From the NCBI RefSeq assembly GCF_000344685.1, contig NW_006920417.1, positions 1,400,193 to 1,464,192 of the forward strand: a stretch of DNA of 64,000 nt. Direction: 5' to 3'. The DNA comes from Gloeophyllum trabeum ATCC 11539. Lineage: Eukaryota > Basidiomycota > Agaricomycetes > Gloeophyllales > Gloeophyllaceae. The notes under the pieces are model-generated. The model made no database searches. It was not told where the DNA came from and saw only the letters and a program-made list of their open reading frames with translations. Every line of letters begins with the position of its first letter. Position 1 is the stretch's first letter. This document shows, one piece after another, positions 22,301 to 33,684 of this stretch. The position numbers were made by a program, and so were the translations under genes.

Positions 22301-23166
22301 GTGGCTGCATTCAGGTAAGGAGGCTACCTCTCTCTCACAGCGGTCCCGGGGAATCGGACAATGTTAATGGTATATTCCCTTCCTGCTCCTGGTGGGTTTG
22401 TCCATGCGCATCTTGCCCAGAAGCAGACTAGCGAAGTGACTGTGCATGAATATGATTAGCACATCAGATAATCAATGCTAGTACACCTACCTTCAGTACA
22501 TGGCTTCTAGAATTGTAGGGTCGTGAACGTTGGTTCAGGTCATCGCTGGTTGTACTTGTGCGACGCGACGTGGCAATAACGCAAGCGCAAGTTACTGTAG
22601 ACCGACGATGCATAATGGGCAGGTCGGGGACTTGTTCTGAGTTCAACATTCAATTCGACACCCGAAGGTGTCGAATCAGCTACTTCGGATATACATTCTG
22701 CGTCTCAGCCCGAAAACCGTCCAGATTCCTACCATACAAAGCAGACTTGAAGGTGATGAAAGCTTGAACGGAGTCGATAAGGAGCTCCGCAGTCTGAATT
22801 ACACAAGGTATGCAGTTTCGACTCTCGGACTTGGATATCCTCGAAAACCTAGCTACCTGACCTCTCCGAGCTGCGCGATGCATAGCTGCGCCGCACTTGC
22901 TCATAACTCGACAGAATATACTAAGCTCCGATAAGGGCGGTCGAACAGTGCACAATAGCTGCGCATGCGCGTCATGTTCAACTTGACAAAATAACTGCGG
23001 ATAGATCTTGGGTATCCTAGTCTTATCTAAGTACCTGCGCAGGGGAGCGTTTCAGAACATCGACTGCGTTATCAATACTAGTACATGTACATGCTACGAC
23101 ACCCGCACTTTAAGTGAACGAGTTCTTTTAGGTGACTTTTCCCTAATCCTGATACCTCCATCAACC
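22301..23166. other. intergenic
   Basis: About 870 bp between the hypothetical gene and the F-box gene 3' end. Several small open frames exist but none has a motif or splicing support. Confidence 0.4.
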
Positions 23167-24675
23167 TCACCACACCTCCCTATACCCATTGTTCCACCTA
23201 CAGCTGCGCTTGCACCACGGATCCTTGGGACCATAGCGCCTCCACACGTACCCCGGCGCCAGCTGCACCTCACGCAGATCCGGGCAGGCATACTTCCACG
23301 TGATCAAGAACTCCTTATACTCCTCGTCTGGCAGCGTGACCGCCTGGCCGAGCCCGTTCTCCTCCCACATCTCGAACTCGGCGTCGTCGACATAGTCCTC
23401 GAACGACGGGCTTGGGAACTGCTGCCGCATCGTCACGGACTTGTTGCGCCACGAGAAGCGCACCATGAAAATCTCAAGCCGGCGTAGGTTCCGCAGGCGG
23501 TGCAGGTGCCGCGGGACCAGGCCCACGAGCTCGTCCTGGATGACGTTCAGCTTTGCAGACATGGGCAAGACGGGACTTACATCAGACAGCGAGCCGCGGA
23601 CAAAGGTTACTTTCAGCCTCTCGAGGTTCGGGAAGAGGTGCGCGACGGCGTGGATGACTTCGAGGTCCCATTCCGAGAGCCGCAGAGTGAGAGACTTGAG
23701 CTCTGGTTGGTGCTCTGCAATCCTATCTAGAACACCGCTGGAGGTCAAGTGGAAGGTCTCGCCCGCCTCTATAATAAGACTCCGCAGCTGGCCACATTTG
23801 GCTACCGTGCCAACAGCAGTCGTGTTTCCGCGGAAATGACGTAAGAGCGGTAGTGCGTTCGGCACCAGAGTAGACTGTACAGGGAGCGACGTGCTCAGCC
23901 ATTCCACCTGGTGCGGATACGAGGACAGAAATTCAGTCAGAGATGTTTTAAAGCGGTTGTACGCTTCGGGTGGCAGAGGGTCCGTGAATGTCCGGAAGTT
24001 CGACACGTAGATGAAGCGGATGTTCTGAGATAGATCGGTAGAGCATTCCTGGAACACGTTGGCGGTCTCGTCAATACGTAGAGTCTGTAAGTTAGACGCT
24101 GTCGCCAAGCGACACAGTATTCCGGCCGTCACCGTGTCGCACACGCGGAGAGTCAATTCTGTGATGCCCAAGTCCCTGTGCTGGAAGACGTCTCCCAAGC
24201 CAGCCGAAGTGCATGCTTCCACATGCAAAGACTCGAGGTTGGGGAGGTCATAGATCAAGTCGTAGAATCTCCGCGGGACGTGTACGTTGAAAATGACGAG
24301 TTCACGCACGGACGTGAACCCGAAGGTGGCGTTCACGATCCGCTGGTACGTGTCATGCGAGACGTACTGGCGGCGCGGAATAGTGCGCGCGCCTTCCGTC
24401 GGCCACCTGGGTGAGTCCCAGAAATCATGCTCTTCACTGTGGTCGGAAACTCCGATAGCTAGGAATTCCGGTACAAACGGTGCAGGACGATTAATGAGCC
24501 TAAGAAATTGGTTGACAGACCAGGTCCGAATGGGAAATGCTTGATGAAGGTACGGCGCTGCGATTGCGTACAGCGTCCTACATGTAGCCGAAACATGGGC
24601 TAAATCGCTCCGCCTCGTGAGTAGACCGACGATTTGCGTCCAGAGCTCGATTGGGACCTCCTCAACCGCCGGCAT
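23167..24675 (-). CDS. F-box protein with leucine-rich-repeat-like region
   Basis: A single-exon gene of 502 codons. The N-terminus EEVPIELWTQIVGLLTRRSD followed by LAHVSATCRTLYAIAAPYLH is an F-box, the motif that binds Skp1 in SCF ubiquitin ligases. The rest contains repeated leucine-rich segments (LPNLESLHVEACTSAG, LGITELTLRVCDT, NLQTLRIDETA, LKSLTLRLSEWDLE, LFPNLERLKVTF, LRRLEIFMVRF), as expected for a substrate-recognition solenoid. This type of intronless F-box gene is greatly expanded in mushroom-forming fungi. The substrate is unknown. Divergent from the CCDC25 gene. Confidence 0.92.
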   Translation of the reverse strand: MPAVEEVPIELWTQIVGLLTRRSDLAHVSATCRTLYAIAAPYLHQAFPIRTWSVNQFLRLINRPAPFVPEFLAIGVSDHSEEHDFWDSPRWPTEGARTIPRRQYVSHDTYQRIVNATFGFTSVRELVIFNVHVPRRFYDLIYDLPNLESLHVEACTSAGLGDVFQHRDLGITELTLRVCDTVTAGILCRLATASNLQTLRIDETANVFQECSTDLSQNIRFIYVSNFRTFTDPLPPEAYNRFKTSLTEFLSSYPHQVEWLSTSLPVQSTLVPNALPLLRHFRGNTTAVGTVAKCGQLRSLIIEAGETFHLTSSGVLDRIAEHQPELKSLTLRLSEWDLEVIHAVAHLFPNLERLKVTFVRGSLSDVSPVLPMSAKLNVIQDELVGLVPRHLHRLRNLRRLEIFMVRFSWRNKSVTMRQQFPSPSFEDYVDDAEFEMWEENGLGQAVTLPDEEYKEFLITWKYACPDLREVQLAPGYVWRRYGPKDPWCKRSCRWNNGYREVW

Positions 24676-24915
24676 TTTCCAAACAAGTTTGAATCTAGGT
24701 CATCGAGTGTCAGACGATCCCTAGCGAATGCCCCGAAAGGACGCACGTCGTGGACGGAGGCAAGAGCAATTCCGGGTGGCTGTGGCACCTGCCGCCGGGA
24801 TCCGTTGTACCCCTTAATTACGTAAGGAGCAGAGCTTTATATACAATGGGAAACGCAACCCAACTGCCACTGCCATTTACGAATTCGCTTTCATTTGCGT
24901 ATATCGTGCAATAGA
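24676..24915. promoter_or_regulatory. divergent promoter, F-box / CCDC25
   Basis: 240 bp between the two start codons, so the genes share upstream DNA. The sequence GAGCTTTATATACAATGG near 24831-24848 has a TATATA core that could serve as a TATA box for either gene. Confidence 0.4.
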
Positions 24916-25959
24916 ATGGTCCTGTTTTTCACTTCCACAGGTATAGATCAACGTTGTGATGAAAACAAACTTTTAATGAGCTTTCAGCTGTTGAGCCGCC
25001 TGCTACGCTCTACATGGGTAGAGACAAGGTGGAAAGTACGTACGTTCGTGCTTTGACTTTCGAAGATCGCCCCCCGGCCTTGATGCTTCTATTTCTAATA
25101 CGTAGATGAGGAACTTATCAAGTATGCGTGGCCACAAGATGTTTGGTTTCACGTAGATAAATTGTCCTCGGCACACGTATACCTTCGCATGCCCGGTGGA
25201 ATGCAGTGGGAAAAGATCCCGGAACCCTTGCTCGTGGACTGCGCGCAACTTGTCAAGGCGAACTCGATAGAGGGTATGGCCCGATCCGTATCCCGTATCA
25301 GGCGACGTTGGATCTCACGATGATCAGGGAACAAAAAGGACAACCTGACGATCATATACACACCTGCAGATAACCTGAAGGTAGTTCATATTAGTTAACT
25401 TGCTACGCTAGCTCATCCTAGACCTTTCGTAGAAAACTGGTGATATGGCTGTAGGACAAGTATCCTTCCATAATGACAAGCGGGTATGCCCAGTCTCACA
25501 TTCGAATATCCGTATACCGTGATCGAGGTTCTCATATCTGTACTTATAGGTGAAGAGAGGCAACACTTTTCGCCCGGTCTCCTGTATTTGCTGCCTGACG
25601 ATTTCTACAGTTTACGTGGTGAAACGTGATAACGCTATCGTCAACCGACTAAACAAGACGAAGGTCGAGAAGCAGGTCGACCACGAGCAAGAGCGTATCG
25701 AGCGTATCAAAAAGGAGAACGCTATTCGTAGGGCGGCTGCTGCCGCGAAGGTAAACTTGATCACATTGTTAATGATGGTGGGGAATTCCAAACTAAAATA
25801 TCAACCCCGCAGAAAAAGGCGGATGCGGAGCTTGCGCGAGCCAGGGAAGCGGAAAAAGCCGCGCGCTCGTACGACTCCCTTTTCACTGGTGAGGATGAAG
25901 AGGAATTCAATAGTGCACCGAAGAAGAGTGTCAGAGAGGCGGAAGAAGATTTTATGTAG
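24916..25959 (+). CDS. CCDC25: CCDC25 homologue (NFACT-R domain protein)
   Basis: The ATG at 24916 begins MVLFFTST. Spliced exons continue with [122 protein letters not shown] and a coiled-coil tail ending VREAEEDFM at 25959. This is the NFACT-R (DUF814) domain plus coiled coil of CCDC25, a conserved eukaryotic protein related to the RNA/tRNA-binding part of NEMF/Rqc2. The length and order match the family. About six introns, including ones splitting KKK in the tail. Confidence 0.92.
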
Positions 25960-27382
25960 CTATATCGACGGTGGCGTCTCTTGCAATTGGACTAATTTGT
26001 ACAAATCGCGAACAGATACCATTGCGCTGGTATGACTCGAGAGGCATTGAGTTCAGGCAGGCCGAAAAGCCCAGATAGCGTAAAGGGGCTAGTTGAATCG
26101 ACATCTTCATGTTAACATGATTGATTAGCGAGTAGTCCATCGCAGAACACACCAGCATAAGGCAGACACAGCAAAGAGAATCTTGAAGCTAGCGATCAAA
26201 TTTTTTTGCTTCTACTGTAGGCACCGCTCAACAAAAGCGACCACTTAACACAGTTACTGGTTTACTAAACCTTATTTAGGAGGCGTCGTATCAAGCTACC
26301 CAGAAACTGGCAGATGTGATTAGAACCACAATTTAGGGTTTCGCTTCGGGACGTTATATGATTGGTAGATAGCGTGCCGGGAGGAGCACGATCGTGCCTG
26401 TTGCCAAATTACAGTACAGTAAGTAGTAGCTGTCTTCTGCCCTTCGGGTCCGCGTAAGTGGACCAGTTGCGCACCAGCGTACACCCTATGTCGACGCAGA
26501 ATCACCCTTATCTACTCTGCACTACTAGTACTCCGTAGTCTGCCTGCTCGAGTTAGACCAGTTTACCTGTCTCACTCCGATAGAAGCGTGGTCCAATTGT
26601 ACCTGGAATTACGCGATCCAGACTTCTCGCGCATTACCGCCGGCGAGCATCTCTCCCAGATCTCCCATGATTATCCGCCGCTCTGCGGTGTCGTCTCTCG
26701 TTGACGGACTCTCCTTCGTCAGGCAAGGCTGGAAGGATCATCAGGCAGGTAAGACCGATTTTCACTCCTGTCCGATCATGCAAACTTGACCAAGCCCGAG
26801 CCTTCAACGCCTCAGCGCCGCCTAGGAAGTGGAGGGAATTGGCAGTATGAACAGTACAGGCTAGCCTAGGTCGCGTGCAGGTCAAGCCGCTTCTTATCTT
26901 CGACTAGACTATTTGGTGACGCAGTGTACCTAACATGTACTCCAGGGAACAAGAATGTCGCGGCGATTACTAGACAACATTCCAGAAGATCTACAAGGGA
27001 ACTTCAAGCGCATTATTCTTACCACGATGCCTTGCGTAGGTCCCGTTCGGATGCTATTGGGCGTGCGCGGACCTGGACGCGGTTCCGTGCCCAGGTCTTA
27101 TCTTCCTTTCGTGCGGCATGTTATCGACCCTTTCCGTCACTGGACCGGCATTCCTAGCAGTCATCCGTAACACTCCTTAACCATGATAAGACGTGCACGT
27201 CGTGCATATGGAGTATACACCACACTAATCCCATTCTTCCGAAGATCTACCTGATGAGAGATTAGGATGCTAATGCTCGTAATAAAAAGTACAGCTTATC
27301 TGTATAACTGTAGCGAACGCTCTTCGCTCGCCCACTGTCGTCGAGATTCCTCTCCTCCAGGGGACGGCGCGGAATCGGTGCC
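25960..27382. other. 1.4 kb without a supported gene
   Basis: Lies between the CCDC25 gene and the OPT transporter. Open frames here are short. The longest reasonable one (26955-27170, 71 codons, starting MSRRLLDNIPEDLQG) has no known motif. I do not support a gene, but a small species-specific gene cannot be excluded. Confidence 0.35.
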
Positions 27383-30223
27383 ATGGCGAACACGGCAGTA
27401 TTCTACGGCAGCCATATCAACGTATCCAATCCCCAGATAGTCGACAGTCAAGCCGGCATTCGCGAAGACTCCTTGGAGGAGAAAGAAGCAGGGTACGGTA
27501 GCGTTGAGAAAGGGCAACAGGGCGGTGTCGCCGTCCATGCCGTCGATTCGCTCGAGGGAAAGTCGATTTACAGTGATAGCGGCGAGAACGATGGACAGGA
27601 GCAGACTTTCGGCGTGCTCGATCCCTTCCCGGAAGACCCAAACGCCATCCCAGAGCCTCAGCAGTTCACCTTCCGCGCCGTTTTTGTTGGCTCGATACTG
27701 GGCGGAGTCATCGCAGCGTCGAACATCTACCTGGGACTGAAGACGGGGTGGACCTTTGGGGCCGGCCTCTTCGGCTCGATATTTGGGTTCGCGATAATCA
27801 AGCCTCTGTCCAAGGTCTTGCCCGAGAAATTCGGAGGCGGCTACTTTGGCCCCAAGGAGAACGTATGCGTGATGTCGACAGCCACCGCTGCCGGATCGCT
27901 GGGACTTCTTTTTGCCTCCGGTTTTCCAGCGATGTACCAGCTGGGCCTCATGGGTGAAAGCCCGAAGGCGGATATAGGTCGTTTGTTTACGTTCACGATT
28001 GCTTGCGCATATTTCGGGATATTCTTCACGATTCCGTTAAGGAAGTTCTACATCTTGAAGCTAAAACTGGTCTTCCCCAGCTCGGTGGCAGCGGTATGAT
28101 CCTGCTTTATTCTCAGTAGTCTATGGCCCTGAAGAGTAACTCACAGGCATATACCATACGGTCGCTTCACGTGGGGAAGAATGCTGAGGGCAACGCCCGC
28201 AAGAAAACTATGTGCTTGCTCATCGCGTTCTGTTTTGCCATCACTTGGAGAGTGACCAGCGAGTACGCAGTAAGTAACACGTTTGAAAAACATTCCTCTT
28301 CGCTAACACTCTCGCCACTAGCCTGGTATTATGTGGGATTGGCATTGGGTATGTCGTCTTCGATTTCGAGGGCGCTGTCCTGTTGAATATGCACACCAGG
28401 GCTACTGGTTCTATAGAGCAGGATGGAAGTGGATTATCCGAGCGGAAAACTTCTATTGGGTCATCGAGTAAGCGTGGTCGTTGTAAAGTCATCTAGGAAC
28501 TTCATCATTAAACGTTTGACAGATGGACGCCTGCGTTTATAGGTTGTGGTCTACTGGTTGGTTTGAACTCTGCGACGTCATTCTTGGGTGGAAGTGTCCT
28601 CGCTTGGGGCATCATCGCGCCGGTCCTGGTCAGCACTGGCGAAGCGATTGGTACGCTATTCAGCCCAGAATACCCAGGTTACATCAATATGATGGGTATG
28701 ACTCTCTCCGACCCGGTGCACGCACCTTCGCCAAGGTATTGGTTGATCTGGCCGGGAACCCTCATGCGTACGTGGAACTTTTGACCTTGCGTGATCGCGC
28801 CGGAAGAATTGACACGCCTGCGACAGTACTATGCGCATCCTTTGCAGAGGTGGGGTGCAACTTCAAGAGCATCATCACAACAGTGAAGCAAATGATAGTT
28901 CCCCATATTGCGAGATTGAGAAAGACCGAGGACACCAAAATTGCAGAGGATTATGTGATCGAAGATCCCGCCCCTCCTCATGAACAAGTGCCATTGTGGC
29001 TCTGGACAGGCGGCGTGGTCATCAGTACCATTGTATCAGTCGTCGTTATGGGAGTCCAATTTAACCAGAACGCAGGTGTCACTCTACTTGCCATCGTCTT
29101 CGCTTTCTTGTTTTCATTGATTGGGGCAGAGTGTTGCGGTCGGGTCTCAGTCATACCAGTAACGAGCATCGGGAATGCGTCCCAGCTTGTTTTCGGAGGT
29201 GTTTCTAGGGGTAGGCACGAGAGTGTCAAGGACAACCAACGGGGTAACTCCTTGTCCGGAATGTTGGCACTGGCCGCATCAGAACAGTGCGCTGACATGC
29301 TAGGTATGAATCCTCTGTTTATCTAGGCAGTATGCATCTGACGATAAGGTGGAATGCAGGAGATCTGAAGACGACTCACTTGCTGGGAGCTTCTCCTCGA
29401 GTTCAGTTGTATGCACAAGCCGTTGGCGCGCTGGTATCTATCTTCATGAGTGCAGGGATGTTCGTGTTGTTCTCCACGGGTAAGACCAATTGTCTGGTCT
29501 GATGCCATACGGCGTTCATTGACTTTCGTCGGGAAGCGTATCCCTGTATCATCGACCTGAACGCCTCCACCACTTGCTCATTCCCAGCACCGGACGTGGC
29601 ATCTTGGAGAGCTGTGGCCGTCGCAGTATCCTCACCCACGTTGCCTATCCCTCCTTCGAGTGGTTACGCTGCCATCGTGAGCTTCTAGATTGTCGTTATA
29701 GCTGAGGGAAGACTCAAGACAGCCTACTTAGGGCTTGGGTGCAGCTGCAGTTCTCACCACAATTGTCAAGTACCGCTGGGTTCCCCCGGACAAGCACCAC
29801 TGGTAAGCAACGCTGGCCATGTGATCCGCCTGCATTCACTGACTACGTGCAGGGTCCCCAACTTTAACGCGTTGGGCATCGCCTTCATCCTCAATTCATG
29901 CACATACCCTATTGCTATGTTCATGGGTGCAGTCATCGCCGCGGTATGGAAGAAAACGCACGGAGCTAGTCACGCGATGGTAGTGTCTTCTGCTGCATTG
30001 AGGCGACTGCTCACCGTTATTATCTAGTACTTATTTCCGCTGGCAGCAGGTTTCATAGCTGGAGAAGGTCTGGGCGGTATCGTGAACGCAGTGCTTCAAA
30101 TCGCTGGTGTCTCCGGTAGCGTATACGGGACTACCCTAGGATGTCCCAGTAAGTGGCATATTCTCAATTTCGGGCTGGCACATGTATTGATTGAGTTGAG
30201 CAGTGGGGGTGTACTGCGGTTGA
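27383..30223 (+). CDS. OPT-family oligopeptide transporter
   Basis: The ATG at 27383 begins a cytosolic N-terminus of about 90 residues (with DPFPEDPNAIPEPQQFTFRA), then many membrane helices: GSILGGVIAASNIYLGLKTG, ENVCVMSTATAAGSLGLL, FTFTIACAYFGIFFTIPLRK, CLLIAFCFAITWRVTSEYA, FIGCGLLVGLNSATSFLGG, VLAWGIIAPVLV, VVISTIVSVVVMGVQFNQN, LFSLIGAECCGR and a C-terminal end FIAGEGLGGIVNAVL, finishing CPMGVYCG. This is the fungal OPT superfamily, proton-coupled importers of small peptides, glutathione or metal chelates at the plasma membrane or vacuole. About ten introns. Length about 780 residues, in the family range. The substrate is not predictable. Confidence 0.92.
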
Positions 30224-31073
30224 ACCTGCCCCAGACACGTACTTCTTGACCCGACCCATTTCGTTGCGTTGCGGGACCTGTCGTTATCCGCGACGTGTAT
30301 TATATAGAGACGATTAGATCTATAGCAGGGCATGACCCGTTACCTATGTACGAAGTTGAATGCGCACAGACGAAAATACGAGGCCAACGGATAAGACGCG
30401 AGGGCAGTCCAGAGCAAGAGGCGATCGACCTGCCGCTCCGGCCCACCCGGCGGCATGCAAGAGTGCAGGCGAAAATGGACCTCAGGTGTAGCACATAGTC
30501 ACTATACACTCACCTGCGTGACGTAGATGTCCCAAGAAAGTAAGCCTGCAATTGTACGGCGTCAAGACTCAGACGTGCTGTTTCATAGCTTGGTCGGATA
30601 TCGGGATCAAGGTGTTGGTTGAGTTGCGACAGTCTTATACTTGACCTGGGATTATGGCGCATCAAATGAACCCGAGCAGAAATAGACGGTCGGAACTTAG
30701 CATTTGCCCCATGGTTCAAGCATGCTATCCACATCATGCACGTCTTCCAAGTTATACCCACGACTTCCAACAGAGGAGATGATCAATAAGACCGGTGAAA
30801 GTTGGAAAACTCAACGGTGACAAGACATACACCTGCAGACGCCAAAGCAGAACATCCTTCCAGTGATATCATACATACGAGATGGAAAGCAATATCATTA
30901 CATTCTGCCGTATGATCAAAAGGCAAACTCACTACAGAGTCCCATGAGACCCAACAGCCGCTGCTTGACATACCATCACTTCACTTGGGTGCGAATAATG
31001 ACTGCTGTAACGTAACGTTCCATATTCTCGACACTGCCGTACAACGCACCTGCCCCGCTCGGTATGCAAGCAA
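30224..31073. other. intergenic, convergent
   Basis: 850 bp between the 3' ends of the OPT and RBM25 genes. No supported coding region or RNA gene seen. Confidence 0.4.
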
Positions 31074-33355
31074 TTATGAGTCAACCATCATTCTTTCCGT
31101 ATGTAGACCTTCTCCATATGCCATACTCTCGAATATGACTTGTCTCCAGATGCTGATGACCAGTTCCGATGCTTCTTCCTCGAGAACCTGTTGAGTCCAC
31201 AAAGGTGAGCAACAGAGCCACCATAACAGTACGTCGCAATGCTAGCAGAAACAACATGGTGAATGGACGCACCGGTTCAAGACCCTCAACCAGTTGTTTC
31301 GGTCCCTTGTGGTCTTTCAAGTGTTCCAGACAGAACATAATAAGGTCATCATCTTCAAGTTCGCCTAAGAATTTGACCATCTGCCGTTTAACTAGTGGCT
31401 CGAACTTCCGATCGATGATGGTCTAACGAAGGGGTTAGCTTTGCGGACTTCATGATAAGTCTACGACGTACATCGGATAGTCCATCCCATCTGACTTTAG
31501 CCTTAAAGAGCGTATCCTTATCCCTCGGAACGGCCTCGCGAATCTTCTCCAGTCTCTCCTTTGCTTTTTCACCTTCCTGCGCGCTGAAGTCCAGCTTGAC
31601 TAACGGAACCTTCCGTTTACGAACACTTTCCTCCTCTTCCTCTTCATTACTGAAGACAACAGCGGGCTTCTCCTTTGCGCTGGCTTCCGCCTTGGGAGCG
31701 GCAGCCGCTTGGAGAGACATATTCAATTTGACAGGCGCACCGTCATCCAGGAGCATGCCTGCTTTGCGCTGCTCATCTTGCAAGGCCTGCATCTCCTCCA
31801 TCTGACGAGCCAAAAATGCCTCGGACTCCCGGCGTAGATTCTCTGCTTCACGTTCTTCGTAGGCACGCGACTCGGCATCCGCGGCCTCTTCTGCGGCTAA
31901 TCTCCGAGCTCGAAGGTGACGCCACCGAGAACTATCGACGAATGAATTGAAGGAGCCGTTCGCAATAAGTAGATTGGACATACCGATCCGTATAGAACAG
32001 TTCATCGCTTTCGTCATCATCCCAGATGTCAAGCCGGGACCGCATTTCGATTCGATCGCGTTCTTCAGCTTCCTTAACTGCCCGCTCCCGTGCGATTGCG
32101 CGTTCAAGGGCTTGTATTCGCGTTCGCTCACGAGGTTCATAACGACGCTCACGCTGGTGGGCAAACGACAGTATTTGAGCAAGGCACAGGAAGTGCGATA
32201 AGAACTGGATACTCACGTCTCGGTACGAATTCTCCTCGTCGCGCCTCCGAGCTTCTCTTCTCTCCTGTTCCAATTCCTCGTCTGTCTTCTGAGCTTTGCC
32301 CGCAGCCGCCCGTTCATCGTCCACCGAAGAAACACTACCCTCCCTTCCCTTAACAAACCCAGGAGCTTTACCATATCCTTGTGGACCTTGGCCCATACCT
32401 TTGGGGCCTGGGCTAGGCGAGTGCCCCGCAGTCGGCGACGGCTTCCCCCATTCCCGCACCTTGGGTCCGCTCGGCGCTCCTAGAACGGCAGGCATACTGG
32501 CCTGTACGTCCCGCATTTTTTCCCTTTCTCGCTTGGCGGCTTTCTCCCGGAACTGGGCAATCTCGTTCATGACTAGACCGCGCTGGGTTTCTGGCAGATC
32601 TGCCTCTTGAAGATCGTGTAGATGCGGAGGAATGACATATTTCTCTCTTTCTATCAATCCATTCTGAACGGCTTCTTGAGAAGCTTTATGGATGTCATTC
32701 ACCAATGCATCCACTCTAGCCTTGGCGGAGGCCAGTTTAGCATCATCTTCCTGCAAGGTATGTCAATAATAGTGCATATAATGGATGTAATTGGACACAC
32801 ATCGGTCTTCATCCGCTGCGCCTGGTATGCATCCAAGAATATTTTTGTCTTCTCGTCAGCCTTGACCTAGAAACACGATTTTCGTGATATCCAGTAGAGC
32901 ATGAAGCACAAGGAGATACGTACCAGGAGCTTCTTATTCATGGAACCATCCTCCAATGCAGGTAACTCCACCCCATTCAGCAGCGTCATGGCACGAAGTG
33001 CACTGTCCGGATCCTCGAATTCTGCAAAACCAAAGCCCTGGGGCTTACCTGCAGGCGTGATAAGCCGTTTGAATTGCTTTACTGTCCCGCACGCCTGCCA
33101 GACACATGAGATGCTGCCACTTGCGGATAAGATAGGGAGACTAACAGAGAGCAGCGCGTTCATGAATGAGTCCTGAATCCCTGCAGATATCGATCCAATG
33201 AACATATTGATACTTTTGTGGGCTTGCGGCGGGATAAACGCAGGGTGGTGTGCCATCTGGCTTTGCTGCGCAAGAGCCTGCATTGAGGGACCCTGGCCGT
33301 ACGACGGCAAAGGAGGACGCATGCCTAGTCCTAGCCGATTTGGTGCGGGCTGCAT
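31074..33355 (-). CDS. RBM25: RBM25-like splicing factor (RRM + PWI domains)
   Basis: From the minus-strand ATG at 33355 there is a Pro/Gln-rich N-terminus, then an RRM: NMFIGSISAGIQDSFMNALL, CGTVKQFKRLI, KPQGFGFAEFEDPDSALRAM. Then comes a long charged helical region of RE/RD-rich type (EKAAKREREKMRDVQ, RERTRIQALERAIARERAV, WDDDESDELFYTDR). The C-terminal PWI domain reads IIDRKFEPLVKRQMVKFLGE, DDDLIMFCLEHLKDHKGP and VLEEEASELVISIWRQVIFE, ending HTERMMVDS. This order is that of RBM25, related to yeast Snu71, a U1 snRNP-associated nuclear splicing factor. A 5' exon upstream of 33355 (PTEHFVVALRNVEQLVK) may belong to the protein, since it is in frame after a good acceptor. About six introns. Confidence 0.9.
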
Positions 33356-33684
33356 CTTGACTAGCTGCTCGACGTTTCTGAGCGCAACGACGAAGTGTTC
33401 AGTAGGCGGCTAAATCCCTTTCGTTTGTCAGCAGTGTCTTAGGCTAACAACTGACGTTACGCATACAAATAAAATACAAGGCCACGCTCTTGCAGATAAG
33501 TCAGTATATGCGCGTCAGACGTACAAGCAGCGGTTAATAGTAGGGAGCGGCAGAGGACGTCGACAGTGGCAGCGACTCGGACGGAGAGAACAAGACTGAG
33601 CGTGACAGTTACACCCACTTCCATATATTCGTGACGTTACCTCCCATATGTCCATTCCTGACTTCCCTTCTGTCCCTAGCGTCC
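33356..33684. promoter_or_regulatory. divergent promoter, RBM25 / MOD5
   Basis: 329 bp between two start codons. It contains the possible in-frame 5' exon of the RBM25 gene (about 33357-33410) and the leader of the tRNA-modification gene. No specific element assigned. Confidence 0.4.

Noticed and set aside
26955..27170. 71-codon open frame MSRRLLDNIPEDLQG
   Set aside because: No motif, no splice support and no neighbour context; open frames of this size arise by chance.
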